From Alphaproteobacteria bacterium UBA2966 (lineage in GTDB: Bacteria; Pseudomonadota; Alphaproteobacteria; UBA2966), in contig DEBC01000011.1 of NCBI GenBank assembly GCA_002348365.1, positions 1 to 19,302 on the forward strand: 19,302 nt of DNA, given 5' to 3'. A program made the translations under genes and the position numbers. Positions 1 through 6,259 of this stretch are shown piece by piece. Every line of letters starts with the position of its first letter. The stretch's first letter is position 1. Below the pieces are notes generated by a model, which did no database searches, was not told the origin of the DNA, and saw only the letters and a program-made list of their open reading frames with translations.

Positions 1-57
1 TCTACATAAAATCATCTCCGATGAGCAGAACCAGTAGTGAACAAAAGCCGGTATTCT

Positions 58-75
58 GGGAACTTTTCCGTTCCC
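58..75. repeat. Perfect 6-bp hairpin downstream of tRNA-Pro
   Basis: Arms GGGAAC (58-63) and GTTCCC (70-75) enclose the loop TTTTCC. The structure lies about 60 nt past the 3' end of the minus-strand tRNA gene and could be a transcript end or processing structure. Neither strand has a clear U-run directly after the stem, so it is not a textbook intrinsic terminator. The rest of bases 1-134 shows no gene I can support. Confidence 0.3.
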
Positions 76-134
76 AAAAGTGGAAACTTAGTAAACCTGC
101 GCTGTCCTATATCCTCTTAAGCCATTGATATAAA

Positions 135-211
135 TGGTCGGGGAGACAGGATTTGAACCTGCGGCCCCCGGCTCCCAAAGCCGGTGCTCTACCAGGCTGA
201 GCTACTCCCCG
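135..211 (-). tRNA. tRNA-Pro (anticodon UGG), CCA encoded
   Basis: Read on the minus strand, a 7-bp acceptor stem (CGGGGAG with CTCCCCG) closes a full cloverleaf. The D-arm has AGCTCAGCCTGGTAGAGC, the anticodon stem CCGGC/GCCGG carries the loop TTTGGGA with anticodon TGG, and the T-arm has GGTTCAAATCC. The discriminator base is A (position 138), and CCA is encoded at 137-135, so no CCA addition is needed for maturation. The UGG anticodon reads the proline CCN box by wobble. A plausible promoter lies just upstream at 233-261. Confidence 0.97.
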
Positions 212-232
212 CGTAACGCGAGACCCGCCGCT

Positions 233-261
233 GAGATACACCAAGTCAGTTCACGCGGCAA
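233..261 (-). promoter_or_regulatory. Candidate sigma-70 promoter of tRNA-Pro
   Basis: On the minus strand TTGCCG (261-256) is separated by 17 nt from TATCTC (238-233). Initiation about 7 nt after the -10 would give a leader of roughly 15 nt before the mature tRNA 5' end at 211. Position and spacing fit; the match to consensus is only moderate. Confidence 0.4.
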
Positions 262-350
262 GGAATTGCATGGGGATTCGGACGAATGAGCTTGTCGCGC
301 TGCTTCCGCCATGTCGGACGCCCCCGCGGATCTTGAGGCACCAACTGAAA

Positions 351-373
351 TTATTAATCTATTACATTAATAA
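351..373. repeat. AT-only perfect palindrome in an AT-rich intergenic stretch
   Basis: TTATTAAT (351-358) and ATTAATAA (366-373) are perfect 8-bp inverted arms around CTATTAC. They sit in a strikingly AT-rich block (about 345-415) inside an otherwise GC-rich window, between the tRNA promoter and the 3' end of the thioesterase gene. The gap 262-427 holds no convincing gene. The palindrome could be a protein-binding site or simply a low-melting region; no function can be assigned from sequence. Confidence 0.35.
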
Positions 374-427
374 AAATACCTTAACTTACTGACAATATTC
401 TATTTTACTATCTAGGTGTTTTACACA

Positions 428-856
428 TCACCTGTCGAATCGAGGCTCTCCCCGCAGTTTGTAATTGCCGGTCGCCGTCAGGATCGTCCGCCCCTCAACA
501 GTCAGAAGGCCTCGGGCGAAGACGACGGACCGGGTGGCCTTTACCACCTCACCTCGCCCCTCGAGCCAATCACCGATCCGGGCCGGCGCCACGAAATCGG
601 AAACAATGCGAATGCTGGCACCAGATCGCCCCGCATGCCGGTAGCTGGTCGTACCCATGATAACGTCCACAAATGACATCAGAACACCGCCGTGGACCAC
701 GCCGCCCAGGTTGGTGTGCTTCTCTTCCACCATAATGGCGCGCACGAACGACCCGTCATCATCCTCCCGCTCGTACACCGGCCCCAGAAGCTGGCCAAAC
801 GACGAGGGCTTTGCGATGGGCGCGAAACCCTCAGGAATTTCCGGCGAATCGGCCAT
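428..856 (-). CDS. PaaI-type hotdog-fold thioesterase
   Basis: A 142-residue single hotdog-domain protein of the PaaI/acyl-CoA thioesterase family, which hydrolyses acyl-CoA or aryl-CoA thioesters in the cytoplasm. The family hallmark is visible as HTNLGGVVHGGVLMSFVD (about residues 47-64): the N-x-x-G, HGG and following Asp positions line the active site between two subunits. A longer reading from GTG at 898 exists but would overlap the upstream DUF192 gene by about 40 nt. The ATG at 856 directly follows that gene's TGA (858-860) and has AAGGA upstream, so I prefer it, although the spacing is rather long. The one-base gap suggests translational coupling and co-transcription with DUF192. The physiological substrate cannot be told from sequence. 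Confidence 0.88.
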   Translation of the reverse strand: MADSPEIPEGFAPIAKPSSFGQLLGPVYEREDDDGSFVRAIMVEEKHTNLGGVVHGGVLMSFVDVIMGTTSYRHAGRSGASIRIVSDFVAPARIGDWLEGRGEVVKATRSVVFARGLLTVEGRTILTATGNYKLRGEPRFDR

Positions 857-857
857 C

Positions 858-1379
858 TCAGCGTGAATTCCTTGCACCTGGGCCGTTGTAGACGACACGA
901 TCGCCCGGGCGCAGCCCGAGACGCGAGGCCGTGCCTGCGTTGACTTCGAGCACGGCCACTACCGGGCCCTCCGATGCCACCGTGACCAAAGACAGTGGAA
1001 TGGTGCGCTCGGCAATGCGGGTGATTCGCCAGTCGGCACCGATAAAAATCATATCCAGCGGGATGTAGGTATTGCGCATCCACATAGCGACATTCCGGGC
1101 GTTCGTGTAGGTGAACAACATCCCCGCGGTGGGCGCCAGCGATTGGCGGTACATGAGTCCCCGCGCCTGTTCCTCAGGTGTCCGCGCAACCTCAATCTCA
1201 AACCGGTGTTCGCCATTTGCCGAAACGATCAGGAGCTCGGAGTCCATCATGCCTGACGGGCCGGCATGAACCTGAACAGCAACACCTACCAGTAGCGCCA
1301 GCGCTGCAGCCATCCATGGCGCTCGGAGCCCGGCAATCTGCAGCCAGTTTCCGCGAAGAAATTCGCCGTCGTTCCACAT
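858..1379 (-). CDS. DUF192 family exported protein
   Basis: A DUF192 (UPF0127) protein of about 173 residues with an N-terminal export signal: an arginine-bearing n-region, a hydrophobic stretch MAAALALLVGVAVQVHA, then the mature domain. Recognisable family motifs are RTPEEQARGLMYR, GMLFTY, MWMRNTYIPLDMIFI and GDRVVY near the C-terminus. The biochemical role of DUF192 is not established; the domain is a small periplasmic or extracytoplasmic beta-fold. An upstream ATG at 1454 would add 25 residues, but that start lies in the divergent thiamin promoter (1441-1468), and a candidate promoter for this gene sits at 1394-1422, so I choose ATG 1379. The gene reads straight into the thioesterase gene with a one-base gap. 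Confidence 0.82.
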   Translation of the reverse strand: MWNDGEFLRGNWLQIAGLRAPWMAAALALLVGVAVQVHAGPSGMMDSELLIVSANGEHRFEIEVARTPEEQARGLMYRQSLAPTAGMLFTYTNARNVAMWMRNTYIPLDMIFIGADWRITRIAERTIPLSLVTVASEGPVVAVLEVNAGTASRLGLRPGDRVVYNGPGARNSR

Positions 1380-1393
1380 GGCCGCAAGACTAC

Positions 1394-1422
1394 GGATAAC
1401 CGATGAGGAGTAAACAGGCCAA
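1394..1422 (-). promoter_or_regulatory. Candidate promoter of the DUF192-thioesterase unit
   Basis: On the minus strand TTGGCC (1422-1417) and TTATCC (1399-1394) are separated by 17 nt. Initiation would fall about 8 nt before ATG 1379, giving a very short leader. This supports the shorter DUF192 start but is a moderate consensus match only. Confidence 0.3.
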
Positions 1423-1440
1423 GCGGCCATGGCGCATACT

Positions 1441-1468
1441 TTGAACGACGTCATCGAGGACCTATAAT
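1441..1468 (+). promoter_or_regulatory. Sigma-70 promoter of the thiZXY operon
   Basis: TTGAAC (1441-1446), a 16-nt spacer and a perfect TATAAT (1463-1468). The predicted start site, about 1475, falls exactly where the TPP riboswitch aptamer begins, so transcripts would start with the aptamer. This is one of the best promoter matches in the window. Confidence 0.75.
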
Positions 1469-1476
1469 TGGCGCGT

Positions 1477-1570
1477 CACTAGGGGGAGCCGCCTGCCGCG
1501 GCTGAGAGGTCTCGACAACCGGGACGACCCCAAGAACCTGACCCGGGTCATGCCGGCGTAGGGAAAGGTG
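1477..1570 (+). promoter_or_regulatory. TPP riboswitch (THI element)
   Basis: The conserved THI-box blocks appear in order: AGGGGGAGCC, GGCTGAGAGG, GAACCTGA, then TGCCGGCGTAGGGA. These are the pyrimidine-sensing CTGAGA loop and the pyrophosphate-sensing half of the thiamin pyrophosphate aptamer. The closing helix P1 can be formed by CACT (1477-1480) with GGTG (1567-1570). The 3' strand of P1 is part of the ribosome binding site AAAGGTG (1564-1570) of thiZ, whose ATG is at 1575. TPP binding should therefore hide the Shine-Dalgarno sequence and switch translation off. There is no room for an intrinsic terminator between aptamer and gene. Confidence 0.95.
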
Positions 1571-1574
1571 TCTC

Positions 1575-2369
1575 ATGGCAAACGGCAGCGGTTTAACGAG
1601 CGGCAACCTTCGGGAGCAGGCCCCGGCAATCCAAGTCCGGAACGCGAGGCTACGATTTGGCTCCACCGTTCTCTTTGAAGACTTGTCCGTTGACCTCGTC
1701 GCCGGTGAAATCACCTGTCTGCTCGGACTCTCCGGAATCGGAAAATCAAGTCTTTTGAAACTGCTGGCGGGCCTCGGTCCTGAGCTTGAAAGCGGATCAG
1801 TCCACGCCTCAGACGGAAGATCGCTCAACGATCGAATCGCCTATATGGACCAACGGGATCTCTTGTTGCCCTGGCTCGACGTCCTGGACAACGTCACTCT
1901 CGGTGCCCGCCTGCGTGGCCATCCACAGGACCGAAGCCGCGCCACCGATCTGCTGCGTGACGTGGGGCTGGCAGGCCGGGAACATGACCGACCCGCAGTC
2001 CTGTCCGGTGGCATGCGGCAGCGGGCCGCTCTCGCCCGTACGCTGATGGAGGACCGCTCGATCGTCCTGATGGATGAGCCGTTCTCAGCACTTGACGCGC
2101 TCACACGCTTGCAATTGCAGGACCTTGCCGGGCGCCTGTTGCAGGATCGGACCGTTTTGCTCGTCACCCACGATCCCATCGAAGCCGTGCGACTCGGCCA
2201 TCGCGTACACGTCATGTCCGGCCAGCCAGCTCGGATCGACTCTGTGATGGCCCTTTCCGGCGCACCACCGCGTAACCCGGTGGATGCGCAGGCCGCCGCA
2301 CATTATCGCGACATCATGGGCCATCTCCACCAGGCAAATCCGGGGCACGACGGGGACAAAAGCGCATGA
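1575..2369 (+). CDS. thiZ: ABC transporter ATPase for thiamin pyrimidine precursor (ThiZ)
   Basis: A 264-residue cytoplasmic ATPase of the nitrate/sulfonate/taurine/thiamin-precursor ABC family. It powers uptake of a thiamin pyrimidine precursor; the known ThiXYZ substrate is formylaminopyrimidine. Walker A is GLSGIGKS (51-58), the Q-loop lies in MDQRD (91-95), the ABC signature is LSGGMRQ (143-149), Walker B is IVLMDE (163-168), and the switch histidine lies in VTHD (about 199). All catalytic positions are present. It is the first gene of the operon, preceded by the TPP riboswitch, and its TGA overlaps the permease ATG by 4 nt (ATGA). Substrate assignment rests on the riboswitch and the ThiY-like binding protein two genes on, since the ATPase alone is not diagnostic. 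Confidence 0.93.
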   Translation: MANGSGLTSGNLREQAPAIQVRNARLRFGSTVLFEDLSVDLVAGEITCLLGLSGIGKSSLLKLLAGLGPELESGSVHASDGRSLNDRIAYMDQRDLLLPWLDVLDNVTLGARLRGHPQDRSRATDLLRDVGLAGREHDRPAVLSGGMRQRAALARTLMEDRSIVLMDEPFSALDALTRLQLQDLAGRLLQDRTVLLVTHDPIEAVRLGHRVHVMSGQPARIDSVMALSGAPPRNPVDAQAAAHYRDIMGHLHQANPGHDGDKSA

Positions 2370-3175
2370 CAGACCGATTATCGTTCATTTTTCGAGCGCT
2401 GGTGACTGTGTGCGGATTGGGTGTGCTGTGGCAGGCCATCGTCTGGATCACGCAGTCCCCTCCCTACATCCTGCCGGGCCCGCTGCCGGTTCTGCGCGTG
2501 ATCGCTACGCGAATGGATTTTCTCGCGCCGCACGCCGCTGTGACCGTCACCGAAATCCTGCTGGGACTGCTGCTTGGAACAATTCTCGGCGTCACCAGCG
2601 CCATTTTGATTCACCAGCTACGACCGGCTCGGCGCTGGCTGTTCCCGCTCCTCGTCATCTCCCAGGCCATTCCGGTGTTCGCGATCGCACCGGTTCTGGT
2701 TTTGTGGCTCGGATACGGGATGGCATCCAAAGTCGCCATGGCCACACTGATCATTTACTTCCCGGTCACAGCGAGCTTCATGGATGGCTTGCGGCGCACC
2801 GAATCGGGATGGCTCGACCTCGCCACAACGATGATTGATGACGAGCGAAGGTGCACGTGGGCGGTGCTCTGGCACATCCGGATTCCAGCTGCGCTTCCGG
2901 CATTGGCGTCGGGATTGCGAGTCGCAGCGGCCGTGGCTCCGATCGGTGCCGTGGTTGGCGAGTGGGTCGGCGCCAGTGCCGGCCTCGGGTACGTCATGCT
3001 GCATGCAAACGGCAGAATGCAGATCGACCTGATGTTCGCGGCTTTGATCGTTCTCAGTCTGTTTGCCCTGGCGATCTATTCCGCCGTTGATGGCCTGTTG
3101 CGGCGCGCGCTGCCCTGGCAACCGGACAGTGCGCCGACAGACACCGATATGCCGGCCCGATCCAAACCCTCTTGA
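2366..3175 (+). CDS. thiX: ABC transporter permease for thiamin pyrimidine precursor (ThiX)
   Basis: A 269-residue inner-membrane permease of the BPD_transp_1 (SsuC/TauC/ThiX) family, with hydrophobic segments near residues 8-28, 62-82, 92-115, 124-140, 185-205 and 224-245. The cytoplasmic coupling (EAA) loop lies around 150-185 and ends in WHIRIPAALPALASGLRV, followed by the family-typical PIGAVVGEW and GLGYVMLHAN. One oddity: where relatives usually read about four residues of GAS-R type before the Trp, this protein has eight (IDDERRCT, codons 2834-2857) and lacks the conserved loop Gly; see findings. It starts inside the thiZ stop (ATGA overlap), which is strong evidence of coupled translation. 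Function follows from the operon and riboswitch. Confidence 0.9.
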   Translation: MTDRLSFIFRALVTVCGLGVLWQAIVWITQSPPYILPGPLPVLRVIATRMDFLAPHAAVTVTEILLGLLLGTILGVTSAILIHQLRPARRWLFPLLVISQAIPVFAIAPVLVLWLGYGMASKVAMATLIIYFPVTASFMDGLRRTESGWLDLATTMIDDERRCTWAVLWHIRIPAALPALASGLRVAAAVAPIGAVVGEWVGASAGLGYVMLHANGRMQIDLMFAALIVLSLFALAIYSAVDGLLRRALPWQPDSAPTDTDMPARSKPS

Positions 3176-3205
3176 GCTTCAATCGTCGCATTACGGAGGC
3201 TATTC

Positions 3206-4213
3206 ATGTTTCGCAAACTGACCCGCATTCATCCGGAGAAGGCAGGAAAGAGCCGTCTCCGGCGCCTCATCGCCGCTGCGCTTGCCACGCTCCTGCCTGC
3301 ACTCACGGCTCCCGGCACGGCCGCTGCGCAAGACCGCCTGACGATCCTGCTCGACTGGTTCGTCAATCCCGATCACGCACCGCTCTTCGTTGCCCAGGAA
3401 GCGGGCTACTTCAAAGACGCCGGTCTGGAAGTCGAATTGATCGCTCCCGCCGACCCCAACGATCCACCGAAACTGGTCGCAGCCGGCAAGGCCGATGTTG
3501 CAATTTCCTATCAGCCTCAGCTCCACATCCAGGTTGATCAGGGACTGCCGTTGCGGCGTATCGGAACCCTGGTTTCGACTCCCCTCAATTCTCTGGTGGT
3601 GATGGCGGACGGGCCCATCAAATCGATCGCAGACCTCAAGGGCCGCAAAATCGGTTTCTCGGTTGGAGGCTTCGAAGATGTCCTGCTCAAGGCAATGCTG
3701 GAGCGCCATGGCCTGAGCCTGAAGGACGTCGAGCTGATCAACGTCAATTTCTCGCTGTCGCCTTCCATCATCAGCGGTCAGGTCGACGCTGTGATTGGAG
3801 CGTTTCGTAACTTCGAACTCAACCAGATGGATATTGTCGGCAAGCCCGGACGCGCGTTCTACATCGAAGAGGAAGGGGTCCCCAGCTACGACGAACTGAT
3901 CCTGGTCGCCCATGCCGATAAACTCTCTGATCCTCGCCTGCGGCGGCTCATCGATGCCATCGAGCAGGGAACGCAATTCCTCATCAATCATCCAGAGGAA
4001 AGCTGGAAGATGTTCCTCAAGGGACACGGTGATCTCGATGATGAATTGAACCGGCGCGCCTGGCGGGACACCCTGCCCCGCTTTGCCTTGCGACCCGCCG
4101 CGCTCGACGGTGGCAGATATGCGCGGTTCGCCAAATTCCTGGCCCGCCACGGCATGATCAAATCCGCCCGCGCCGTGTCCGACTACGCCATTGAACTAGC
4201 GCCCCTGGATTAG
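3206..4213 (+). CDS. thiY: Periplasmic thiamin pyrimidine precursor-binding protein (ThiY)
   Basis: A 335-residue NMT1/THI5-like solute-binding protein that captures the pyrimidine precursor in the periplasm and delivers it to ThiX/ThiZ. The N-terminus is a signal peptide: basic residues to about 20, a hydrophobic core near AALATLLPAL, and likely cleavage after AAA around residue 41. The mature protein starts with the family hallmark LDWFVNPDHAPLFVA, then AGYFKDAGLEVELI and the binding-lobe segment GKADVAISYQPQ. Later segments NPEESWK-like (NHPEESWKMF) and RRAWRDTLPRF also fit the family. GGAGG at 3195-3199 with 6-nt spacing fixes ATG 3206; the gap from thiX is 30 nt. The closest alternative is another NMT1-domain substrate, but the upstream TPP riboswitch strongly favours thiamin salvage. 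Confidence 0.92.
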   Translation: MFRKLTRIHPEKAGKSRLRRLIAAALATLLPALTAPGTAAAQDRLTILLDWFVNPDHAPLFVAQEAGYFKDAGLEVELIAPADPNDPPKLVAAGKADVAISYQPQLHIQVDQGLPLRRIGTLVSTPLNSLVVMADGPIKSIADLKGRKIGFSVGGFEDVLLKAMLERHGLSLKDVELINVNFSLSPSIISGQVDAVIGAFRNFELNQMDIVGKPGRAFYIEEEGVPSYDELILVAHADKLSDPRLRRLIDAIEQGTQFLINHPEESWKMFLKGHGDLDDELNRRAWRDTLPRFALRPAALDGGRYARFAKFLARHGMIKSARAVSDYAIELAPLD

Positions 4214-4276
4214 CGGACCGGCATGTCGCACGCAGGTGCAGCCACAGGTCAAATCATGTGAGATCTGTATCGCTGC

Positions 4277-4819
4277 TCAGTCGAGTTCGATTTCGGCGAC
4301 CTGAGGTCCTTTCGGTCCCTGGCCCGTACGCACGCGCAGAAGCTGTCCCGGTTTCAAGTCATCGAACCCGATTCTGCGCAACGTCTTGATATGTATGAAT
4401 ATATCCTGCGTGCCTTCGCCACGCGTGACGAACCCGTAGCCCTTCTCGACATTGAACCACTTCACCATCACTTCGAAGAAGTCGCCCTCTGCCTCAAGCG
4501 CCGGATGCCGGGGGTCATCATTGTCGCCTTCCTGCGGAACAGAGCCAGGCTGAATGGCCGTGCTGGCATCGACGTCGATGATGCGTATGGCTTGAAGGCC
4601 TTTCGGTCCCCGGACCGCCTCGCAAACGACAGTCGCTCCCTGTTCCACGCCCTCGTGTCCTGCCTGACGCAGGGCAGAGAGGTGGATGAAGACATCGCCG
4701 GAATTATCATCTGGTGTTAAGAAGCCGAAGCCTTTGGCGGCATTATACCACTTTACGCGACCACTGATCTCAACGCTTTCCGGATGTGATTCCCCCGCAA
4801 GCTGATCCTGTTCCCCCAT
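4277..4819 (-). CDS. Tandem double cold-shock-domain protein
   Basis: A 180-residue cytoplasmic nucleic-acid-binding protein with two complete cold-shock (OB-fold) domains joined by an acidic, Pro/Gly-rich linker (about 84-113). Domain 1 has VKWYN (22-26), the RNP1 motif KGFGF (29-33) and RNP2 DVFIH (42-46). Domain 2 has VKWFN (119-123), KGYGF (126-130) and DIFIH (139-143), so the aromatic single-strand-binding surface is present in both. Such double-domain forms are typical of alphaproteobacteria, and single-domain CspA is about 70 residues. GTGAGG lies 7 nt before ATG 4819. The gene faces thiY across a 63-bp gap in which I see no convincing terminator. A candidate promoter at 4980-5007 would give a leader of about 150 nt. 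Confidence 0.93.
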   Translation of the reverse strand: MGEQDQLAGESHPESVEISGRVKWYNAAKGFGFLTPDDNSGDVFIHLSALRQAGHEGVEQGATVVCEAVRGPKGLQAIRIIDVDASTAIQPGSVPQEGDNDDPRHPALEAEGDFFEVMVKWFNVEKGYGFVTRGEGTQDIFIHIKTLRRIGFDDLKPGQLLRVRTGQGPKGPQVAEIELD

Positions 4820-4979
4820 GGCAGGACCTCACCAAATTCAGAACAAGACAAAGGCTATCATGTTTGCAACACGACCACAAACGCGGGCTGACGCCCCAAG
4901 AGCGGTTGTCCGGCCACGGCAGAACGCAACTAAGCGTATGCGGAACCTCGATTTCTGCTGGATCACGACCGTTCAGCAT

Positions 4980-5007
4980 ATTATCGTCTGCAATTTCGTC
5001 CGGGCAA
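4980..5007 (-). promoter_or_regulatory. Candidate promoter of the cold-shock gene
   Basis: On the minus strand TTGCCC (5007-5002), a 16-nt spacer and GATAAT (4985-4980). It would place the start near 4973 and leave an untranslated leader of about 150 nt before ATG 4819. The rest of the 4820-5098 intergenic stretch holds no gene I can support; short ORFs there have no homology that I recognise. Confidence 0.35.
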
Positions 5008-5044
5008 CAAATTGTCCGGGTATTTTGGGGCCGTCGGCTGTAAT

Positions 5045-5063
5045 GGGTGGCACAATACCACCC
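5045..5063. repeat. Perfect inverted repeat upstream of the mrp operon
   Basis: GGGTGG (5045-5050) and CCACCC (5058-5063) around the 7-nt spacer CACAATA. It lies 35 bp before the first antiporter start codon. It could be an operator for a repressor or activator, or a hairpin in the 5' leader. I find no well-spaced -35/-10 pair for this operon, so its exact relation to the promoter is unknown. Confidence 0.4.
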
Positions 5064-5098
5064 GATAATAACGTTGTGTGCAGGGGGGGGACGACGCC

Positions 5099-5575
5099 GT
5101 GTTGCATGCCATCAGTCTATCCGCTGTCCTGTTCGGGACGTGGCTGCTGTTGTCCGGCTATTTCACGACACTGCTGATTTCGTTCGGCATCCTGTCCCTG
5201 GCCATCGCCGTGGGCATTGCGCTCCGGATGGATGTCGTCGATCACGAAAGCCATCCAGTACACCTGACATGGCAAATACCGGCTTACTGGGTCTGGCTGC
5301 TGATCGAGATCATCAAAGCCAACATCGATGTGACCAAGACCATTCTCGGTATTGGGGATCCCGCGACACCGACTGTCATAAACGTCAAGCCGAGCCAGCG
5401 CACCGAACTGGGCCAAGTCATCTATGCCAACTCCATCACCCTGACGCCCGGAACCATCTCCGTCGAACTGGAAGACGGTGAGATCATGGTTCATGCGCTG
5501 ACCAAGGGCTCTGCGGACGACCTGGCCACGGGAGCAATGGATCAGCGTGTTACCCGGATGGAGGGCGGCGCCTGA
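5099..5575 (+). CDS. mrpE: Mrp-type antiporter subunit E (MnhE/MrpE)
   Basis: A 158-residue MnhE-domain membrane protein, equivalent to MbhA of archaeal membrane hydrogenases and part of the E-F-G end of Mrp complexes. Two hydrophobic segments near the N-terminus (about 3-47) are followed by the family signature WLLIEIIKANIDVTKTIL and the soluble C-terminal part with IYANSITLTPGTISVEL and HAL. A GTG at 5078 is possible, but a strong purine run AGGGGGGGG (5082-5090) sits 8 nt before GTG 5099, so I take the latter; it also gives the usual family length. The stop TGA shares one base with the next ATG (TGATG), showing translational coupling. Confidence 0.9.
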   Translation: MLHAISLSAVLFGTWLLLSGYFTTLLISFGILSLAIAVGIALRMDVVDHESHPVHLTWQIPAYWVWLLIEIIKANIDVTKTILGIGDPATPTVINVKPSQRTELGQVIYANSITLTPGTISVELEDGEIMVHALTKGSADDLATGAMDQRVTRMEGGA

Positions 5576-5907
5576 TGCTCGCGTTCGTCACAATCGCCAT
5601 CCTCCTCACCATGGCGTTGGCGCTGATCCGCGCGCTTCGCGGACCCACGGTGTTCGACCGCATCCTCGCCGTGAGCATGGTGTCGACGAAGACCACACTG
5701 CTGATTGCCGTCGTCGGATTCCTGTTCGGCCGACCGGATTTCCTGGATATCGCCCTGCTCTATGCACTGATCAATTTCGTGGGCGCCATCGCCGTCCTCA
5801 AATTCTACAAGTACGGCAGTTTGGGCTTGGCGTCGCACCTCGAATCAGTCCCTGCTCCGCCCGAGCCCCAGGACTCCGGATCGTCAACCGAGAAGCCAGC
5901 GTCATGA
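5575..5907 (+). CDS. mrpF: Mrp-type antiporter subunit F (MnhF/MrpF)
   Basis: A 110-residue MrpF_PhaF protein with three predicted membrane helices: AFVTIAILLTMALALIRAL, then LLIAVVGFLFG and ALLYALINFVGAIAVLKF. The family core RGPTVFDRILAV (about 22-33) and DIALLYALINFVG are clearly present. The C-terminal 30 residues form a hydrophilic Pro/Ser/Glu tail longer than many relatives have. It overlaps mrpE by one base (TGATG) and mrpG by four (ATGA at 5904-5907), so it is a mid-operon gene translated by coupling. It forms part of the small-subunit bundle with E and G. Confidence 0.93.
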   Translation: MLAFVTIAILLTMALALIRALRGPTVFDRILAVSMVSTKTTLLIAVVGFLFGRPDFLDIALLYALINFVGAIAVLKFYKYGSLGLASHLESVPAPPEPQDSGSSTEKPAS

Positions 5908-6251
5908 TCGACGGCATCGTGGAATATCTGGCCTTTGGCATGCTCGGTGTGGGTGCTGTGTTCGCCGTCATTGGCGGAATTGGCGTGCTCAAGTTCCCCG
6001 ATTTTTACACGCGCCTGCACGCCGCAAGCGTGACCGATACGATGGGCGCCTGGTTGATCCTCGGGGGCCTCATGTGCCTTGCCGGTTGGACTTTGGTCTC
6101 AGCGAAGCTCGCGATGATCCTGTTTTTCCTGTTCATGACAGGACCGACGGCGACGCACGCATTGGCGAAAACAGCCTGGTATGCCGGCGTCAAGCCGCTG
6201 ACTACCGATCCGCCAGAAGAGTCTGAAGGGGCGCCGCCATCGAAGCCCTAA
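5904..6251 (+). CDS. mrpG: Mrp-type antiporter subunit G (MnhG/MrpG)
   Basis: A 115-residue PhaG_MnhG_YufB protein with three membrane helices (about 5-28, 45-65 and 66-88). The signature GVLKFPDFYTRLHAAS and the following DTMGAWLILGG are near-perfect family matches, and FMTGPTATHALAKTAW closes the conserved core. The start ATG overlaps the mrpF TGA (ATGA). A much longer reading in this frame, back to 5547, has no homology before this ATG. The TAA at 6249-6251 lies just inside the probable 5' end of the next gene. It corresponds to MbhC of archaeal hydrogenases. Confidence 0.93.
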   Translation: MIDGIVEYLAFGMLGVGAVFAVIGGIGVLKFPDFYTRLHAASVTDTMGAWLILGGLMCLAGWTLVSAKLAMILFFLFMTGPTATHALAKTAWYAGVKPLTTDPPEESEGAPPSKP

Positions 6252-6259
6252 TCAACATC

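Noticed and set aside
416..676. Plus-strand reading frame opposite the thioesterase gene
   Set aside because: It is antisense to a clear PaaI-family gene, has low-complexity basic composition, and I recognise no homology.
3200..4150. Long minus-strand reading frame opposite thiY (316 codons)
   Set aside because: It mirrors a gene with unmistakable ThiY features and a good ribosome binding site; the antisense product shows no recognisable domain.
5048..5064. TGGCAC-like sigma-54 promoter element upstream of mrpE
   Set aside because: The matching -12 GC element is absent at the required 10-nt spacing (CC instead), so I do not call it.
4818..5177. Plus-strand reading frames in the gap between the cold-shock gene and mrpE
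   Set aside because: They have no ribosome binding site, overlap mrpE out of frame, and are rich in Arg/Cys/Pro as expected for chance frames in GC-rich DNA.
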